From NCBI GenBank assembly GCA_963585895.1, contig OY757947.1, forward strand, positions 37,981,450-38,045,449: DNA of 64,000 bases, read 5' to 3'. The notes beneath the pieces are model-generated. The model was not told where the DNA came from. It saw only the letters and a list, made by a program, of their open reading frames with translations, and did no database searches. This document shows, in pieces, positions 11,301 to 20,637 of this stretch (position 1 is the stretch's first letter; every line of letters starts with the position of its first letter). This stretch comes from Sepioteuthis lessoniana (lineage: Eukaryota; Mollusca; Cephalopoda; Myopsida; Loliginidae). A program made the translations under genes and the position numbers.

Positions 11301-11945
11301 AAATCTTCACAAGTGAGTTTGAGTCTCATTGTGTGTAGTTTGTTCCACTTCCATTAACTATTAACAGTACAAGGGTTAAGCTATTGTAAATATTATTTGC
11401 TATTTACCTGTAGTTGAGATATAGGACATATCATGTGGTGTTATATTTAGCAAGCTAAACTAACAAACCCCAGAAATGAGTTTGAGTATCATTGGGTGTA
11501 GTTTTTTCTAATTCTATCAACCATAAACGGATACAAGTATTAAGCTATTGTATGTATTCTTTCTTATGTACCTTTATTTGGGATATAGGCCATCTCCAAA
11601 GGGGTGATAGGTAGCATACTAGACCAGCAAACCTTCATAAGTGAGTTTGAGTCTCATTGTGTGTAGTTCGTTCTTCTTCCATAAATTATTAACATAACAG
11701 GTACAAGGGTTAAGCTATTGTAAGTATTCTTTACTATTTAGCTGTAGTTGGGATATATTGCATGTCAAGTGGGGTTATACTTGGCCAGCTCGATTGATAA
11801 ACCTTTAAAAGTGAGTATGAGTTTCACTGAGTGTTGTTTGTTCTAATTCCATTAACCATAAACGAGTAAAAGTGTTTCGCTACTATAAGTATTTTTTCTT
11901 ATAAATTTTTAGTTGGGATATAGGGCATCTTGAGTGGGGTTAGGT

Positions 11946-12384
11946 TTGTTGGTTGGTTTTTATGGCATATCCATCTTTGTAGGTTATTTAACGCTAAATC
12001 CGTTTTTACGCAAATAGTGAGTTCTGTTTCAAACAATTCAGTTTAGCATGAGTACACAGCTTAATTGCCAAAAGCATATCTATTTCAAGCTATTCAGTTT
12101 ATTCAAACAGTTCTAATTCAGCTAATTCTGTTTAATATAAGTATAGATTTTGTTTACACACAATTAAATGTCAAAACAATTCAATATATAACAATTCAGT
12201 TTACTGTAAGTACAGTTTCAATGTCAAGAACAGTTCCAAGTCAATTGAGTTTAGCATAAGCACGCAGTTTAAATGTAAGTACAGTTTAATTGTCAAAAAC
12301 ATTTCTATTTCAAGCTATTCAGTTTAGTTAAACATTTCTATTTCAAACAATTCAATTTAGCATAAGTATGCAGTTTTTTTTCTC
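11946..12384 (+). repeat. Degenerate tandem repeat of about 60 bp at the satellite edge
   Basis: The satellite ends in a GGTTTTTATGGCATATC module, followed by variants of ATTCAGTTTAGCATAAGTA, CGCAGTTTAAATGTCAAAAC and AGTTCTATTTCAAACAATTC. The same units occur at 12600-12750, 13920-14030 and 14630-14670, and inverted near 37020-37230. They form the leader of a composite repeat whose next part is the 210 bp module at 12385. Open frames here are repeat products. Confidence 0.65.
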
Positions 12385-12600
12385 TTTAACCCATGGATAG
12401 TGCCCTATTAGGTGCCACCATTCCGGGCGAGTTTGAATCTGGGAGCAATGGCAATGAAGAGTTGCTCTGCATTCCCTAAAGCCCCAGCAACACTGGAACC
12501 TCACCATCAGATTTTTTAGTGTTATGTCCAGGATACTCATTAGGGGTTCTTACCACTCTGCAGGGGTACAGTCTGTATTCTACAGTCCCAGACACAGAGT
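12385..12600 (+). repeat. Composite-repeat 3' module (family D), copy 1
   Basis: About 210 bp beginning TTTAACCCATGGATAG, through TCTGGGAGCAATGGCAATGA, CATTCCCTAAAGCCCCAGC, CCTCACCATCAGA and CACTCTGCAGGGG, ending TATTCTACAGTCCCAG. Full-length relatives end CCCAGCCGACTGGG. Six near-complete copies are present in this window, always preceded by the AT-rich leader. No coding potential. The class is unknown; a non-autonomous retroelement or SINE-like unit is possible. Confidence 0.65.
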
Positions 12601-12755
12601 TAAATTTCAAAACAGTTTTATTTCAGATAATGCAGTTTAGCACAAGTTCACAGTTTAGATGTCAAAACAGTTCTATTTTCAACTATTCAGTTTAGTATAA
12701 ATACGCAGTTTAAATGCAAAAAACATTGAAGTCAAGAAACCATAGTTTAGTTCTA

Positions 12756-12974
12756 TTTAACCTATAGACGGTAGCACCTGATAAGTGTCCTACCACTGGG
12801 CAGAGTGGATCTGTGGGCAATGGCAATGAAGGGGTACTCCGCATTCCCCAAAGCTCCAGCATTATTGGAACCTCACCGTCAGATTGTTTAGCGTCATCTT
12901 CAGGACTCTCGTTTGGGGTGGGGGTCACCCCTCTGCAGAGATGCAATTGGTATATTCTACAGCCCCAGCCAACT
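12756..12974 (+). repeat. Family D module, copy 2
   Basis: Same order of blocks as copy 1 and ends CCCAGCCAACTGG. It lies 370 bp downstream of copy 1 with the leader between them, so copies 1 and 2 look like a tandem duplication of the composite unit. Confidence 0.65.
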
Positions 12975-12978
12975 GGAC

Positions 12979-13115
12979 AAGAGTGAGGTAAGTGTTAGCA
13001 AGCTAGACTAACAAACCTTCGCAAGTGAGTTTGAGTCTCATTGGGTTTAGTTTGTTCTAATTCCATTAACCATAACCTAGCTATTGTAAGTATTCTTTAT
13101 TATTTACCTCTAGTT
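12979..13115 (+). repeat. Lone satellite monomer outside the main array
   Basis: GTTAGCAAGCTAGACTAAC through GTAAGTATTCTTTATTATTTACC matches most of one monomer of the 1.6-11.9 kb array. It directly follows a family D module, about 1 kb past the array end. Confidence 0.75.
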
Positions 13116-13184
13116 TGTATCGCCTTGAGAAGAATTCACTTAAAACCAAACGCCTATATTCGTTACCCCATGTATCCTGCTGTG

Positions 13185-13620
13185 AATTTTTGAGACTTAT
13201 AATCTTAATGTATTGTTTTCGTATCTATTGACTTCTTTTTAGAAAGAATATTTTAGTAGCAAATAAATTCTTTAAAAATTAAGCAACAGGATTTTTGAAA
13301 GTTATTTACAAGATTTAGTTTAACAATTAACTTGTTGTTCGAATAAGAAATGAAAAATAGTTTGGTTTTTGTTTTCACTTTTAATTAAACTTTCCTTTCC
13401 CGTTTGGCAACAGAGAAGGAAGTCTTCCAGAGATGTGTAAATCATTTAGTTTTTTTTTTTTTGCTAATTTATTTTCTTTAACAATTTTTTTTCATATTCT
13501 TTTTTTCGATTGGTTAAATTGTGTTCGACTCTAAAACTTTGTCGGATTATATTCTGATAATAATTCGAAAACATTGTTTTAATTGTAATATTTTTCATTT
13601 TATTAATTCGCATATAGGCT
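13185..13620 (-). repeat. Fragment of the terminal-inverted-repeat element plus a dispersed repeat
   Basis: 13185-13430 (TTCGTATCTATTGACTTCTT, TTAGTTTAACAATTAAC, GAAAAATAGTTTGG) matches 42050-42240 and, inverted, the interior of the element at 19111-19762. 13500-13620 matches 1300-1425. No gene seen. Confidence 0.5.
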
Positions 13621-13860
13621 ATATTGTACGCTATTTAATGCCAAATCCTCTTTATACATATAAATCAAATATATAGGATTTGGTTTACTTTTATGGCATA
13701 TCAACCATTGTAGGTTATTTAATGCCAAATTGTCTTTATACATATATATTAAATATAATTGATTTTGTTTGGTTGGGTTTTATGACATATCAACCATTGT
13801 AGGTTATTTAATGCAAAATCCTTTTTATACATATATATTTGATATATATGATTTGTTAAC
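13611..13860 (+). repeat. Three tandem copies of a GGCATATCAACC unit
   Basis: Three successive copies of about 75-85 bp of GGCATATCAACCATTGTAGG, TTATTTAATGCCAAATC and TTTATACATATATAT. Single copies are at 11946 and 14555, and one is inverted at 37245-37320. Probably the 5' part of the composite repeat that ends in family D. Confidence 0.6.
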
Positions 13861-14030
13861 TTAATTCAACAAAGTTAGATAGTTCGAAGTGTTGCTATGT
13901 ATCACTAACAATTTAATTAAACAACAGTCATTTGTATATACTCAGTTAGATGATCAAACAGTTCTATTTCAAACAATTCAATTTAGCATAAGTCATTTGT
14001 TTGTAGTCGGTTTGAATGTCAAACAGTTCT

Positions 14031-14240
14031 GTTTAACCCATAGATAGGACCCTGTCAGGTGCAACCACTCCAGGTCAAAGTAGACCTGGGAGCGATGACA
14101 ATAAAAGTGTACTCCGCATTCCCCGAAGCTCCAGCATTGCTGGAACCTCACTATTAGATTGTTTAGTGTCATATGCAGGACACTCGTTGGAGAGAGTCTT
14201 ACTACTCTGCAGAGATGCAATCGGTGTATTTTACTGGGAT
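14031..14240 (+). repeat. Family D module, copy 3
   Basis: Begins TTTAACCCATAGATAGGACC and carries the CATTCCCCGAAGCTCCAGC and CCTCACTATTAGA blocks, ending near GGTGTATTTTACTGGG. Preceded by the AT-rich leader. Confidence 0.6.
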
Positions 14241-14674
14241 ATGTAATTTTAAATAAAAAAAAATGTTTATCATCCTGTAGTTGTTTTTAAATATGTAAGT
14301 TATTCTAATATTACATTAAAATATAAATACTAGCAACCGGAAGGTACCCATGTTTTTGCTAGTTTATCATAATGGAGATCATCTGTCTTTCTGTAACTAA
14401 ATTGTAGTTCAAATGCGCTTACGGTGATATCGCAGTCCCATACGTTGGCCACTACGCCATAGAGGCCCACGCACTACAATGAATGTTATACATCACTGAG
14501 AAATAAAGATTTACATAATATAAGGTAAGGATAATTTGTATGCTGATTTTAATAAAATGGTTTGGTTTTATGGCATATCAACCATTTTAGTTTATTTAAT
14601 GCCAAGTCCATTTTATACAAATAAACAGTTTTATTTCAAACAATTCAATTTAGCCTAAGTCAACAGTTTAGTTC

Positions 14675-14891
14675 TATTTAACCCATAGATAGGACCCTAT
14701 CAGGTGCTACCACTCCGAGCTAGAATTGACATGGGAGCGATGATAATAAAGAGTACTCTGCATTCCCTAAAGCTCCAACATTACTAGAGCCTCACCATCA
14801 GATTCTTTAGTGTCATATCTAGGACACTCGTTGAGTGTTACCCCTCTTCAGAGAAGCAGTCGATGTATTCTACAGCCCTAACCGACTGGGT
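14675..14891 (+). repeat. Family D module, copy 4
   Basis: Begins TTTAACCCATAGATAGGACC, carries the same blocks and ends CCTAACCGACTGGG. Preceded by a GGCATATCAACC unit and leader at 14555-14670, giving the most complete composite unit in this region (about 14555-14891). Confidence 0.6.
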
Positions 14892-15235
14892 TGAACAAAA
14901 TCGGCTTTAAAGAATAATTTCTTGGCGGTATTGATTTCTAATCTTTTTTGTTTTTTCTCAAAACCTATTAAACGCATTATTTTTTTCTTAATTGTTTAAT
15001 TTTCCTTTCAAATTTGAGTGGCTGTATTACATTCGCAATCTCAATTATTGAAATTAGAACTCGGAAAAAAATAATTAGTATAAAATATTCAGAAGTTGGT
15101 TCATTAATTTTTAAAATTAAAAACAGGAAGTATATTTTCTAGAGCACCAACAAAAGAATCCATCAATGTTTCGTTGAAATCCAAGTTCATTTCCATCTCA
15201 CGTAAGATTTCGGTGGTCTATACTTCTCTGTTCAG
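14892..15235. other. AT-rich stretch, nothing recognised
   Basis: No open frame of note, no microsatellite and no match to the other repeats of the window that could be seen by eye. Confidence 0.4.
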
Positions 15236-15312
15236 GGTGCCGCAGGTTGTGTAATGGTTCGCATGCTAGACTAGTAAACCTGCACGAGCGAGTTCGAGTC
15301 TCATTAGGTGCC
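15236..15312 (+). repeat. tRNA-like unit related to the satellite head
   Basis: GGTGCCGCAGGTTGTGTAAT, then GGTTCGCATGCTAGACTAG and CGAGCGAGTTCGAGTCTC. The A-box-like TTGTGTAATGGTTCG and B-box GAGTTCGAGTC are better preserved than in the satellite, and GCATGCTAGACTAGTAAACC aligns with the monomer's GCAAGCTAGACTAACAAACC. The ends (GGGTGCC and GGTGCCC) do not pair as an acceptor stem, so it is not called a functional tRNA. It may represent the SINE head from which the satellite arose. Confidence 0.55.
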
Positions 15313-15782
15313 CTATTCATACGACCTTGTGCCACATGTAAGCAAAAAGCTTAGTAAATTAATTCGTCTCTGTTCATTTGCCATTAAAAGAAATCTCGCG
15401 GATTGTGAAACAAGATTTTTTTCGTTCTGGATGGGTAGCAGAAAACAATGGTGAGATTTCCTGGGGGTTAGAGAATTGATGAATTCTTTTACATGTGCTT
15501 TTTGCATGACTAGAAAACAAATATTTCTGATCTTGTTCTAAGGTTTTATTATTCACCCCCCCCCACCAATCTTCGGAGAAAAAATGTATTACTCAAAGTT
15601 TATCATAGAGAAGATACATAACCTTAAAAAAAACTACCGAAACAAATTCAAATTCCCGACGCTCGAAATAAACAAAAATACATTCGATATACCCAATTTT
15701 CAAAAGCCCCCCACCCATACCCCACCCCGCAAAAAATAAAAACATATTGAATAAAAGCTTCTAACAGTAACCTGTTTCCCAA
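15313..15782. other. Unclassified spacer before duplicon A
   Basis: Mixed AT-rich DNA with C-rich homopolymer runs (near 15556). Two short overlapping minus-strand open frames of about 60 residues have no recognisable domain. From about 15690 it resembles the 55 bp minisatellite further right. Confidence 0.4.
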
Positions 15783-15784
15783 CA

Positions 15785-15985
15785 AAAAATACTGACCGAA
15801 CGGTGTCACTTCGTGACAAGTCTATATTCTTTATCCAGCAGGATTTGTCAAAATCCTAGTTTTTCATAAAGTTTGCGAGATATTTTGCTGTCTTTACGTT
15901 TGGCCAACTTTTCATCAACTTCTTAACTCGGCCCGATCTTTCCCTAGATTGCTTAGTTGAATAGATCATCGCAGATCCTCACATT
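15785..15985 (-). mobile_element. Ty3/gypsy reverse-transcriptase fossil (duplicon A)
   Basis: Counterpart of the longer fragment at 42376-42800. On the minus strand it encodes remnants of the region just before the TPFG motif of Ty3/gypsy reverse transcriptase. Broken; it was present before the segmental duplication because both copies share it. Confidence 0.55.
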
Positions 15986-15994
15986 TCCAGTTTT

Positions 15995-16425
15995 GGGTTA
16001 AAATAAAAACAAATTGAATATAAGCTTCTAACAGTAGCCTGTTCCCCCCAAAACATTATTGAATGAAATCTCCTAACAATAGCTCCTTAAAAGAAAAATA
16101 AATTCAATAACCTCCTAAAAGTACCCATCCTAAAATAAACAAACATAAATTGGGTATTACCGCTGAATAATACCCCCCCCAAAAAAAACCCTGAATAAAT
16201 TGAATCTAACCTCATAACAAGACCTTAAATCCCCTAAATAGATAAAACCCTCCTAACAATAGATAGACCCCCAAAATAAACAAAAATAAATTGAATCAAA
16301 CCTCCTAAAAAGAGTCTGCCCCACCCAAAATAAACAAAACTAAATTGGATATAACCTCCTAAACATTGCCCCAAGCAAAAAAGAGAAAAAAAATCAAAAC
16401 AAAAACAAATTGAATGTAACCCTAA
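15995..16425 (+). repeat. Minisatellite of about 55 bp, duplicon A
   Basis: Degenerate tandem units of CCAAAATAAACAAAAATAAA, TTGAATATAACCTCCTAAC and AATAGCCTGCCCC. Clear neighbours near 16260-16370 are about 55 bases apart. Related arrays are at 42800-43220 and 61395-61620. Open frames here (for example 16234-16437, minus) are translations of the repeat. Confidence 0.7.
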
Positions 16426-16714
16426 TGATACCAACACAATTACGTTCCTATACTGTTACACTACTGTGGGTTTTTCTTTTGGGGTCGTTGTAGGAAATAA
16501 CACACCAACTGACGACTCACATCTACGTTCATTCAACGTTTTCTACCAACACAAGAAACATATCACGATTAGGCATGGTAGATGTGCAGATACCTTCGCC
16601 ACCGATCATATCTATCCAAAAAATATTATCGCATCTCAACACGAGCCTAACACCATACACTACCAAGACAAGTGTAACGGCTACTCTAGCTAAATAAATC
16701 CAAACAGGTCACCT

Positions 16715-16965
16715 TAATTGATACGATCAATCATAAAAGTGAAGGGTCTTACCGTAGCCCACCGGCTACTAATGTTGGATATCCTTGTTTAACAAACGAA
16801 AAGATACGAACTAGTCACTTCCCTAAGCTATTTAAAAGAGTAAGTTAATTAATACGATCAATTATCAAAGAGTAGGGCCTTATTGAAGTTCACTGGCTAC
16901 TGATATTGGACATCCTTGTTTAAAAAATGGAAATATCCGAGCAAGTCACTTCCCTTATTGATCGT
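16715..16965 (+). repeat. Two-unit 131 bp tandem repeat bounded by ATACGATCAAT
   Basis: TTAATTGATACGATCAATCA at 16715 and TTAATTAATACGATCAATTA at 16846 begin two units that share CCACCGGCTACT or TCACTGGCTACT and ATCCTTGTTTAA. The second ends in inverted ATTGATCGTATT. The same pair is kept in duplicon B (about 43515-43770). Part of the unit (ACTGATATCGGAAATCC) recurs at 33270 and 27015. Confidence 0.55.
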
Positions 16966-18242
16966 ATTATCTGAGTTTCTCACCATTTCTCTGCTTTTGT
17001 GAGTCTTGGATAGAATCATCCAAAGGCATCAAATTATCTTACTTTCTTCTTACTTCGCTAATTTCACGAGTCTGGTATAAGGCCATCTCAAGATAGCGAC
17101 CCATCTTATTTTCAACGGAAGTATTTAAAGTCATTTAAAGACAACCTCGAGGTCAGCAGGAGCGCTGATTCCGACATTTCAACATGTCAACTTCCTCGTA
17201 GAAATCAGCAACGTTTATTGCGAAGACAAAACAGACAGTCCGTACAACCCGGGCCATATAACGAAGCCTTTCAAGCTACAACCTTGGTCTAGGATTAGAC
17301 CAACAAACAGCGATCGTTCGTACGATTCACTAAATAAAAAGTTGGCTTTACAAATTGATTCTCTTGTCTTTGTCATCCTTGCCTTGTTTTGTATCATATC
17401 CATTTCTCTTTAGAAAAGATTGCGTGATCGACATATTTATTGGCCCTGCGACAAAATTATGACATGCATAAGTGAGTGTAAAATTATGACGCGTAACAAG
17501 ATGATAAAATAGTGACCCAGTCCTTACTCGTTCGAGCTAGGAAGGAGAAAATAAATAGTTATCTCCCTTAGAAAATAGTCATATCAGTCGGGTGTCTCGT
17601 ACAGTGTCATACGATACTCCAATAAAATTCAGTCTCTACCTCTTTTATTTCTCTTCTTTGAACAGGTGGGACGGGTTTCGGTCCTTACCAAGGAAATTAA
17701 TGCCACATGGCCATTTTATATTCCCTCATTAGAAAAGGTTTTTATTCACATTTTTACCCCTTCTATATACTGCTTTCTCATAGAACAATATGGGTATATT
17801 TATACCTGGTAGGAAATGTTTGTGTATTCTTCCATCTTAATCCAAAACATACGTAAATTATTTTAAGCGTTCTTGTGTATAAGAATGTGTTTATCGTATT
17901 TTTCTTCTGTTGTGTTCGGTATTGTGTCAGTATATGTTTTTTCATAATCCCTTTTGATATAACTTCTCATTCCTAAACCATTTTAATATACCACAGGGGG
18001 ACAATTATTCATTGTCACTCTTGAAAAGGGGGCTTGTCTATTAGACATCTGAGAATCACATGACCAGCCGAGAAATTCTTCCTCGTTCTTATTTTGTCTC
18101 TGTTCTTTGAACAGTAAAGACGCTCTTTTTTGTCGTTTTCTTTAAATAGTAGAGACATGTCTCTTGCCTGCTGATGACAAAGTAATCATTTAATGTTCTG
18201 CACTCAATCAATAGAGACTTTTTACTGTTTTTCTACTTATTT
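16966..18242. other. Non-coding duplicon spacer
   Basis: Collinear with 43771-44945. It holds CAAAATTATGACATGCATAA-type units around 17450-17515 and no supported gene. A third relative of 17100-17290 (CAGCAACGTTTATT, GGCCATATAAC) lies at 62540-62645. Confidence 0.5.
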
Positions 18243-18512
18243 TAGGCATTCTAGCGGTTAGAGTGTTCGCCAATGGACCGGGAGACCAGGGTTCAATCCC
18301 AGGTCGAGTCATACCAAAGACTTTAAAAATGGTACTTGATGTCTCCTTGCTTAACACCCAGCATTATAAGGTACGGATCAAGGGTAAAGTGGAGCAATCC
18401 ATCGAAAGGAGTAGAACCCTCCCCTACACCTTGGTGTAGTAGCTATCGAAAAGGGAGCCTTCAGGTTACCCTCGACTAAAGGGAGACAACTTTACTTTAC
18501 TTACTTATGTAT
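18243..18512 (+). mobile_element. tRNA-derived SINE, family 2, copy 3 (absent from duplicon B)
   Basis: TCTAGCGGTTAGAGTGTTCG head, GGTTCAATCCC B box, CGAGTCATACCAAAGACT, CACCTTGGTGTAGTAGC and a TTTACTTTACTTACTT tail. Duplicon B runs through the site as TTATTTTAGGCATATCATG and TATAGAGTAAATC with no element, so this is a filled site against an empty one. The insertion followed the duplication, unless the element was lost precisely from B. Confidence 0.85.
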
Positions 18513-18970
18513 AGAATAAATCTTTCTAAATATGTAAATGAACTCATCTTTATTTCCGTTTATTCACTGTTAGAGTATCATTGAATATACTAAGGCTAAT
18601 ATTGTTTTTTGAGGGGAGTGGGGAATCGACTGAATATTCTCCCTTGCACCAACTTAGCTCAGTAGTACAATCATCAAAATACACGTATATCACTCAATTG
18701 AATTCATAACTACGTACGAATAAAGCATATATTCTGAGGGATGTAAATGTTAATTGATCTTTATTTACAAAAATAAATCCACAATAATATGCGTAATATT
18801 AAAATGGAAACAATCCTTAATTAAAAACATAGTCAAATGATTCTTGGATTATTATTCGACGAAAAGAGAAGAAAAGAAGGATAATCGATCGAATAAATCA
18901 TGTATATGAAAATATTTTCCTTTGGCAAATCGAGTACAGGGCTCGAATCCCTTTTCAAAGGAGATAACTC

Positions 18971-18973
<3 letters not shown>

Positions 18974-19018
<45 letters not shown>

Positions 19019-19032
19019 GCACACACACACAC
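18974..19032. repeat. CT then CA microsatellite, duplicon A
   Basis: About twenty CT units, a TTTCG interruption and a short CA run. It sits in a fixed context (GAATCCCTTT before, CGACTATTCGTGA after) shared with the loci at 27945, 34050, 45400 and 63065. The 65-residue frame full of ER repeats on the minus strand is an artefact. Confidence 0.85.
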
Positions 19033-19110
19033 TCTCTCTGTGCGACTATTCGTGATTGTCAAGTAGGATAGAAATCATATTTCGATCTTCGATATGTTTC
19101 AGACAAAAGA

Positions 19111-19762
19111 GTTGACAATAAATAAAATTGTTTGTTGTTTTCCTAGTTGATGAGCATAAACAATGAAAGTTCACTGAAAAATTGCGACGAATAGTTTTCT
19201 TTTTAAAGTATGGATGATCAGAAGCATTACCATTCGTAAGTAGAGGTGGTAGTGTCAAAAACGTTCCTCTATTAGTTTTTTTTGTTGTCTCATGAAGAAA
19301 GGAAAATTAATTAACAATAAAAATAAAAATAGAAATCAAATTATTTTTCATTTTTAATTCAAACAACAACTTCATTCTTAAAGAAGATATTATAAATTAC
19401 TTTCTAAAGGGAAAAATATCTCGCTTCTTAATTTTGGTAATTTGAATTAAAAGATTTTTCTATCAAGAATTCAATAAATACGAAAACAACGCTCCTGGCT
19501 TCATGCGCCAAACCTGCTTGAAATCTACACTTTGGTCGAGATAACCAATTCTTCATTGAACCTCAATTCACGTGTATTAGCCATTTGTACGTAAGTAGAT
19601 TTTCTCAAATATTTAATAATGTAAAATGTTGAATATGGAGTATAACTAATTATCTGTAATCATTGTTCATTTCGCTTGTTCTTTTGGCAAGTGTTTTAGT
19701 GAACTTTCATTGTTTATATTTATTGACGATGAAAACAAGAAACTACTTTATTTATTGTCAAC
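19111..19762. mobile_element. Non-autonomous element with long terminal inverted repeats, duplicon A
   Basis: The left end GTTGACAATAAATAAA, TTGTTTGTTGTTTTC and ATAAACAATGAAAGTTCACT is repeated inverted at the right end (AGTGAACTTTCATTGTTTAT, GAAAACAAGAAACTAC, TTTATTTATTGTCAAC), giving imperfect inverted repeats of about 70 bases. The interior is AT-rich and non-coding. The same element is in duplicon B (about 45505-46116), with inverted or partial copies at 41785-42240 and 13185-13430. Size and structure suggest a MITE-like DNA element; superfamily unknown and target duplication not clear. Confidence 0.6.
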
Positions 19763-20637
19763 CTGATCGTCTAAAATAAATTTAATTCTGCTTTTACAGA
19801 TAAATGCCACCCATGTATGTTTATATTAGAATTATATTGAAACTTTAGGCTTATATTTAACCATGACGATAAGATTTCGTGTCAGTGATTTTCTTCATTT
19901 TTTTTATCCATTTTAAAACTACATATTTTACTTTCTAAGAAATGTGGTGGCGGTTTCTTCACGTCCACAATCTCCTACATACAACATCTGCTTTTTTTTC
20001 GTGACAAATGCAATATGCTAAATAAGAACTAAATAAGTAAATATCGACATTTGTCTTTCAACTTTTCGAAAAGAACAAAAGAACATAAATTCTCCAACCA
20101 TAAAGACATCACACTTTCGTTGTCTGACCTTGCAAACCATGAAGACATCTTGGTCGATAGTCTGCGAAATTTTTTGAATGACTAACGAACTGCAAAAAAC
20201 TGGCCATTGAAAACTTTCAGGAGAAAGAGGAGGGGCATTTTTTTTCTATGATAATAAATATGTTTCACTATACATATTTTCATCGGCTGTAATCTCTCTG
20301 AATTCGGCTATTGTCCAGCTGATTATTGAATTAACCTTTCACTTGGTGGTACGAGCAGCAGATTTGGTGTACTTGTTCTCCAGAACCTGTTCTCTCAGAA
20401 ACGTATGTTACCCACGTTAAAACCAGAAGGACCGCCATTGTTCAAGATAACTCAATCTTCGTCGTCTGTTTATTATCAGATGACGGACTCATAGGAAAAT
20501 AGACCAATGTTCAATCTCATTCATCACTATTTATCTTAACTGTCGGCTCATTAACTTGATTAATATTATATATACCAATTAATAAAGTATTTATTTATTG
20601 TTAACAAAATGTGATATTGATGGAATATTATGAGAAA
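19763..20637. other. Non-coding duplicon segment
   Basis: Collinear with 46117-47060. A 93-residue minus-strand frame in B (46440-46721) is not kept open in A, where a stop and a length change in an A-run interrupt it. It is therefore not called a gene. Confidence 0.5.

Larger units (their letters stand above)
1600..11945 (+). repeat. Satellite array of about 165 bp monomers with tRNA-like promoter boxes
   Basis: A tandem array of diverged monomers, roughly fifty or more by eye. Each monomer reads in order: TTAGCAAGCTAGACTAACAA, CTTCACAAGTGAGTTTGAG, TCTCATTGGGTGTAG, TTGTTCTAATTCCATTAACC, a GGGTACAAGGGTTAAGC block, TATTGTAAGTATTCTTTGC, TATTTACCTGTAGTTGGG and ATATAGGGCATGTCAAG. Counting one consensus monomer gives about 165 bases. 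The first third resembles a tRNA-type head: an A-box-like TTAGCAAGCTAGAC and a B-box-like GAGTTCGAGTCTC in better preserved monomers (near 7695 and 8290). The array is broken by two kinds of SINE and by Ty3/gypsy fragments. No reading frame is conserved. The abundance and period are seen; descent from a SINE or tRNA is inference. Confidence 0.85.

Noticed and set aside
1600-11945. CRISPR array or coding repeat
   Set aside because: Monomers are contiguous and diverged along their whole length, there are no unique spacers between identical repeats, and the genome is eukaryotic. No frame is conserved.
15236-15312. A functional tRNA gene
   Set aside because: A and B boxes are present, but the ends do not pair as an acceptor stem and no convincing anticodon arm could be drawn.
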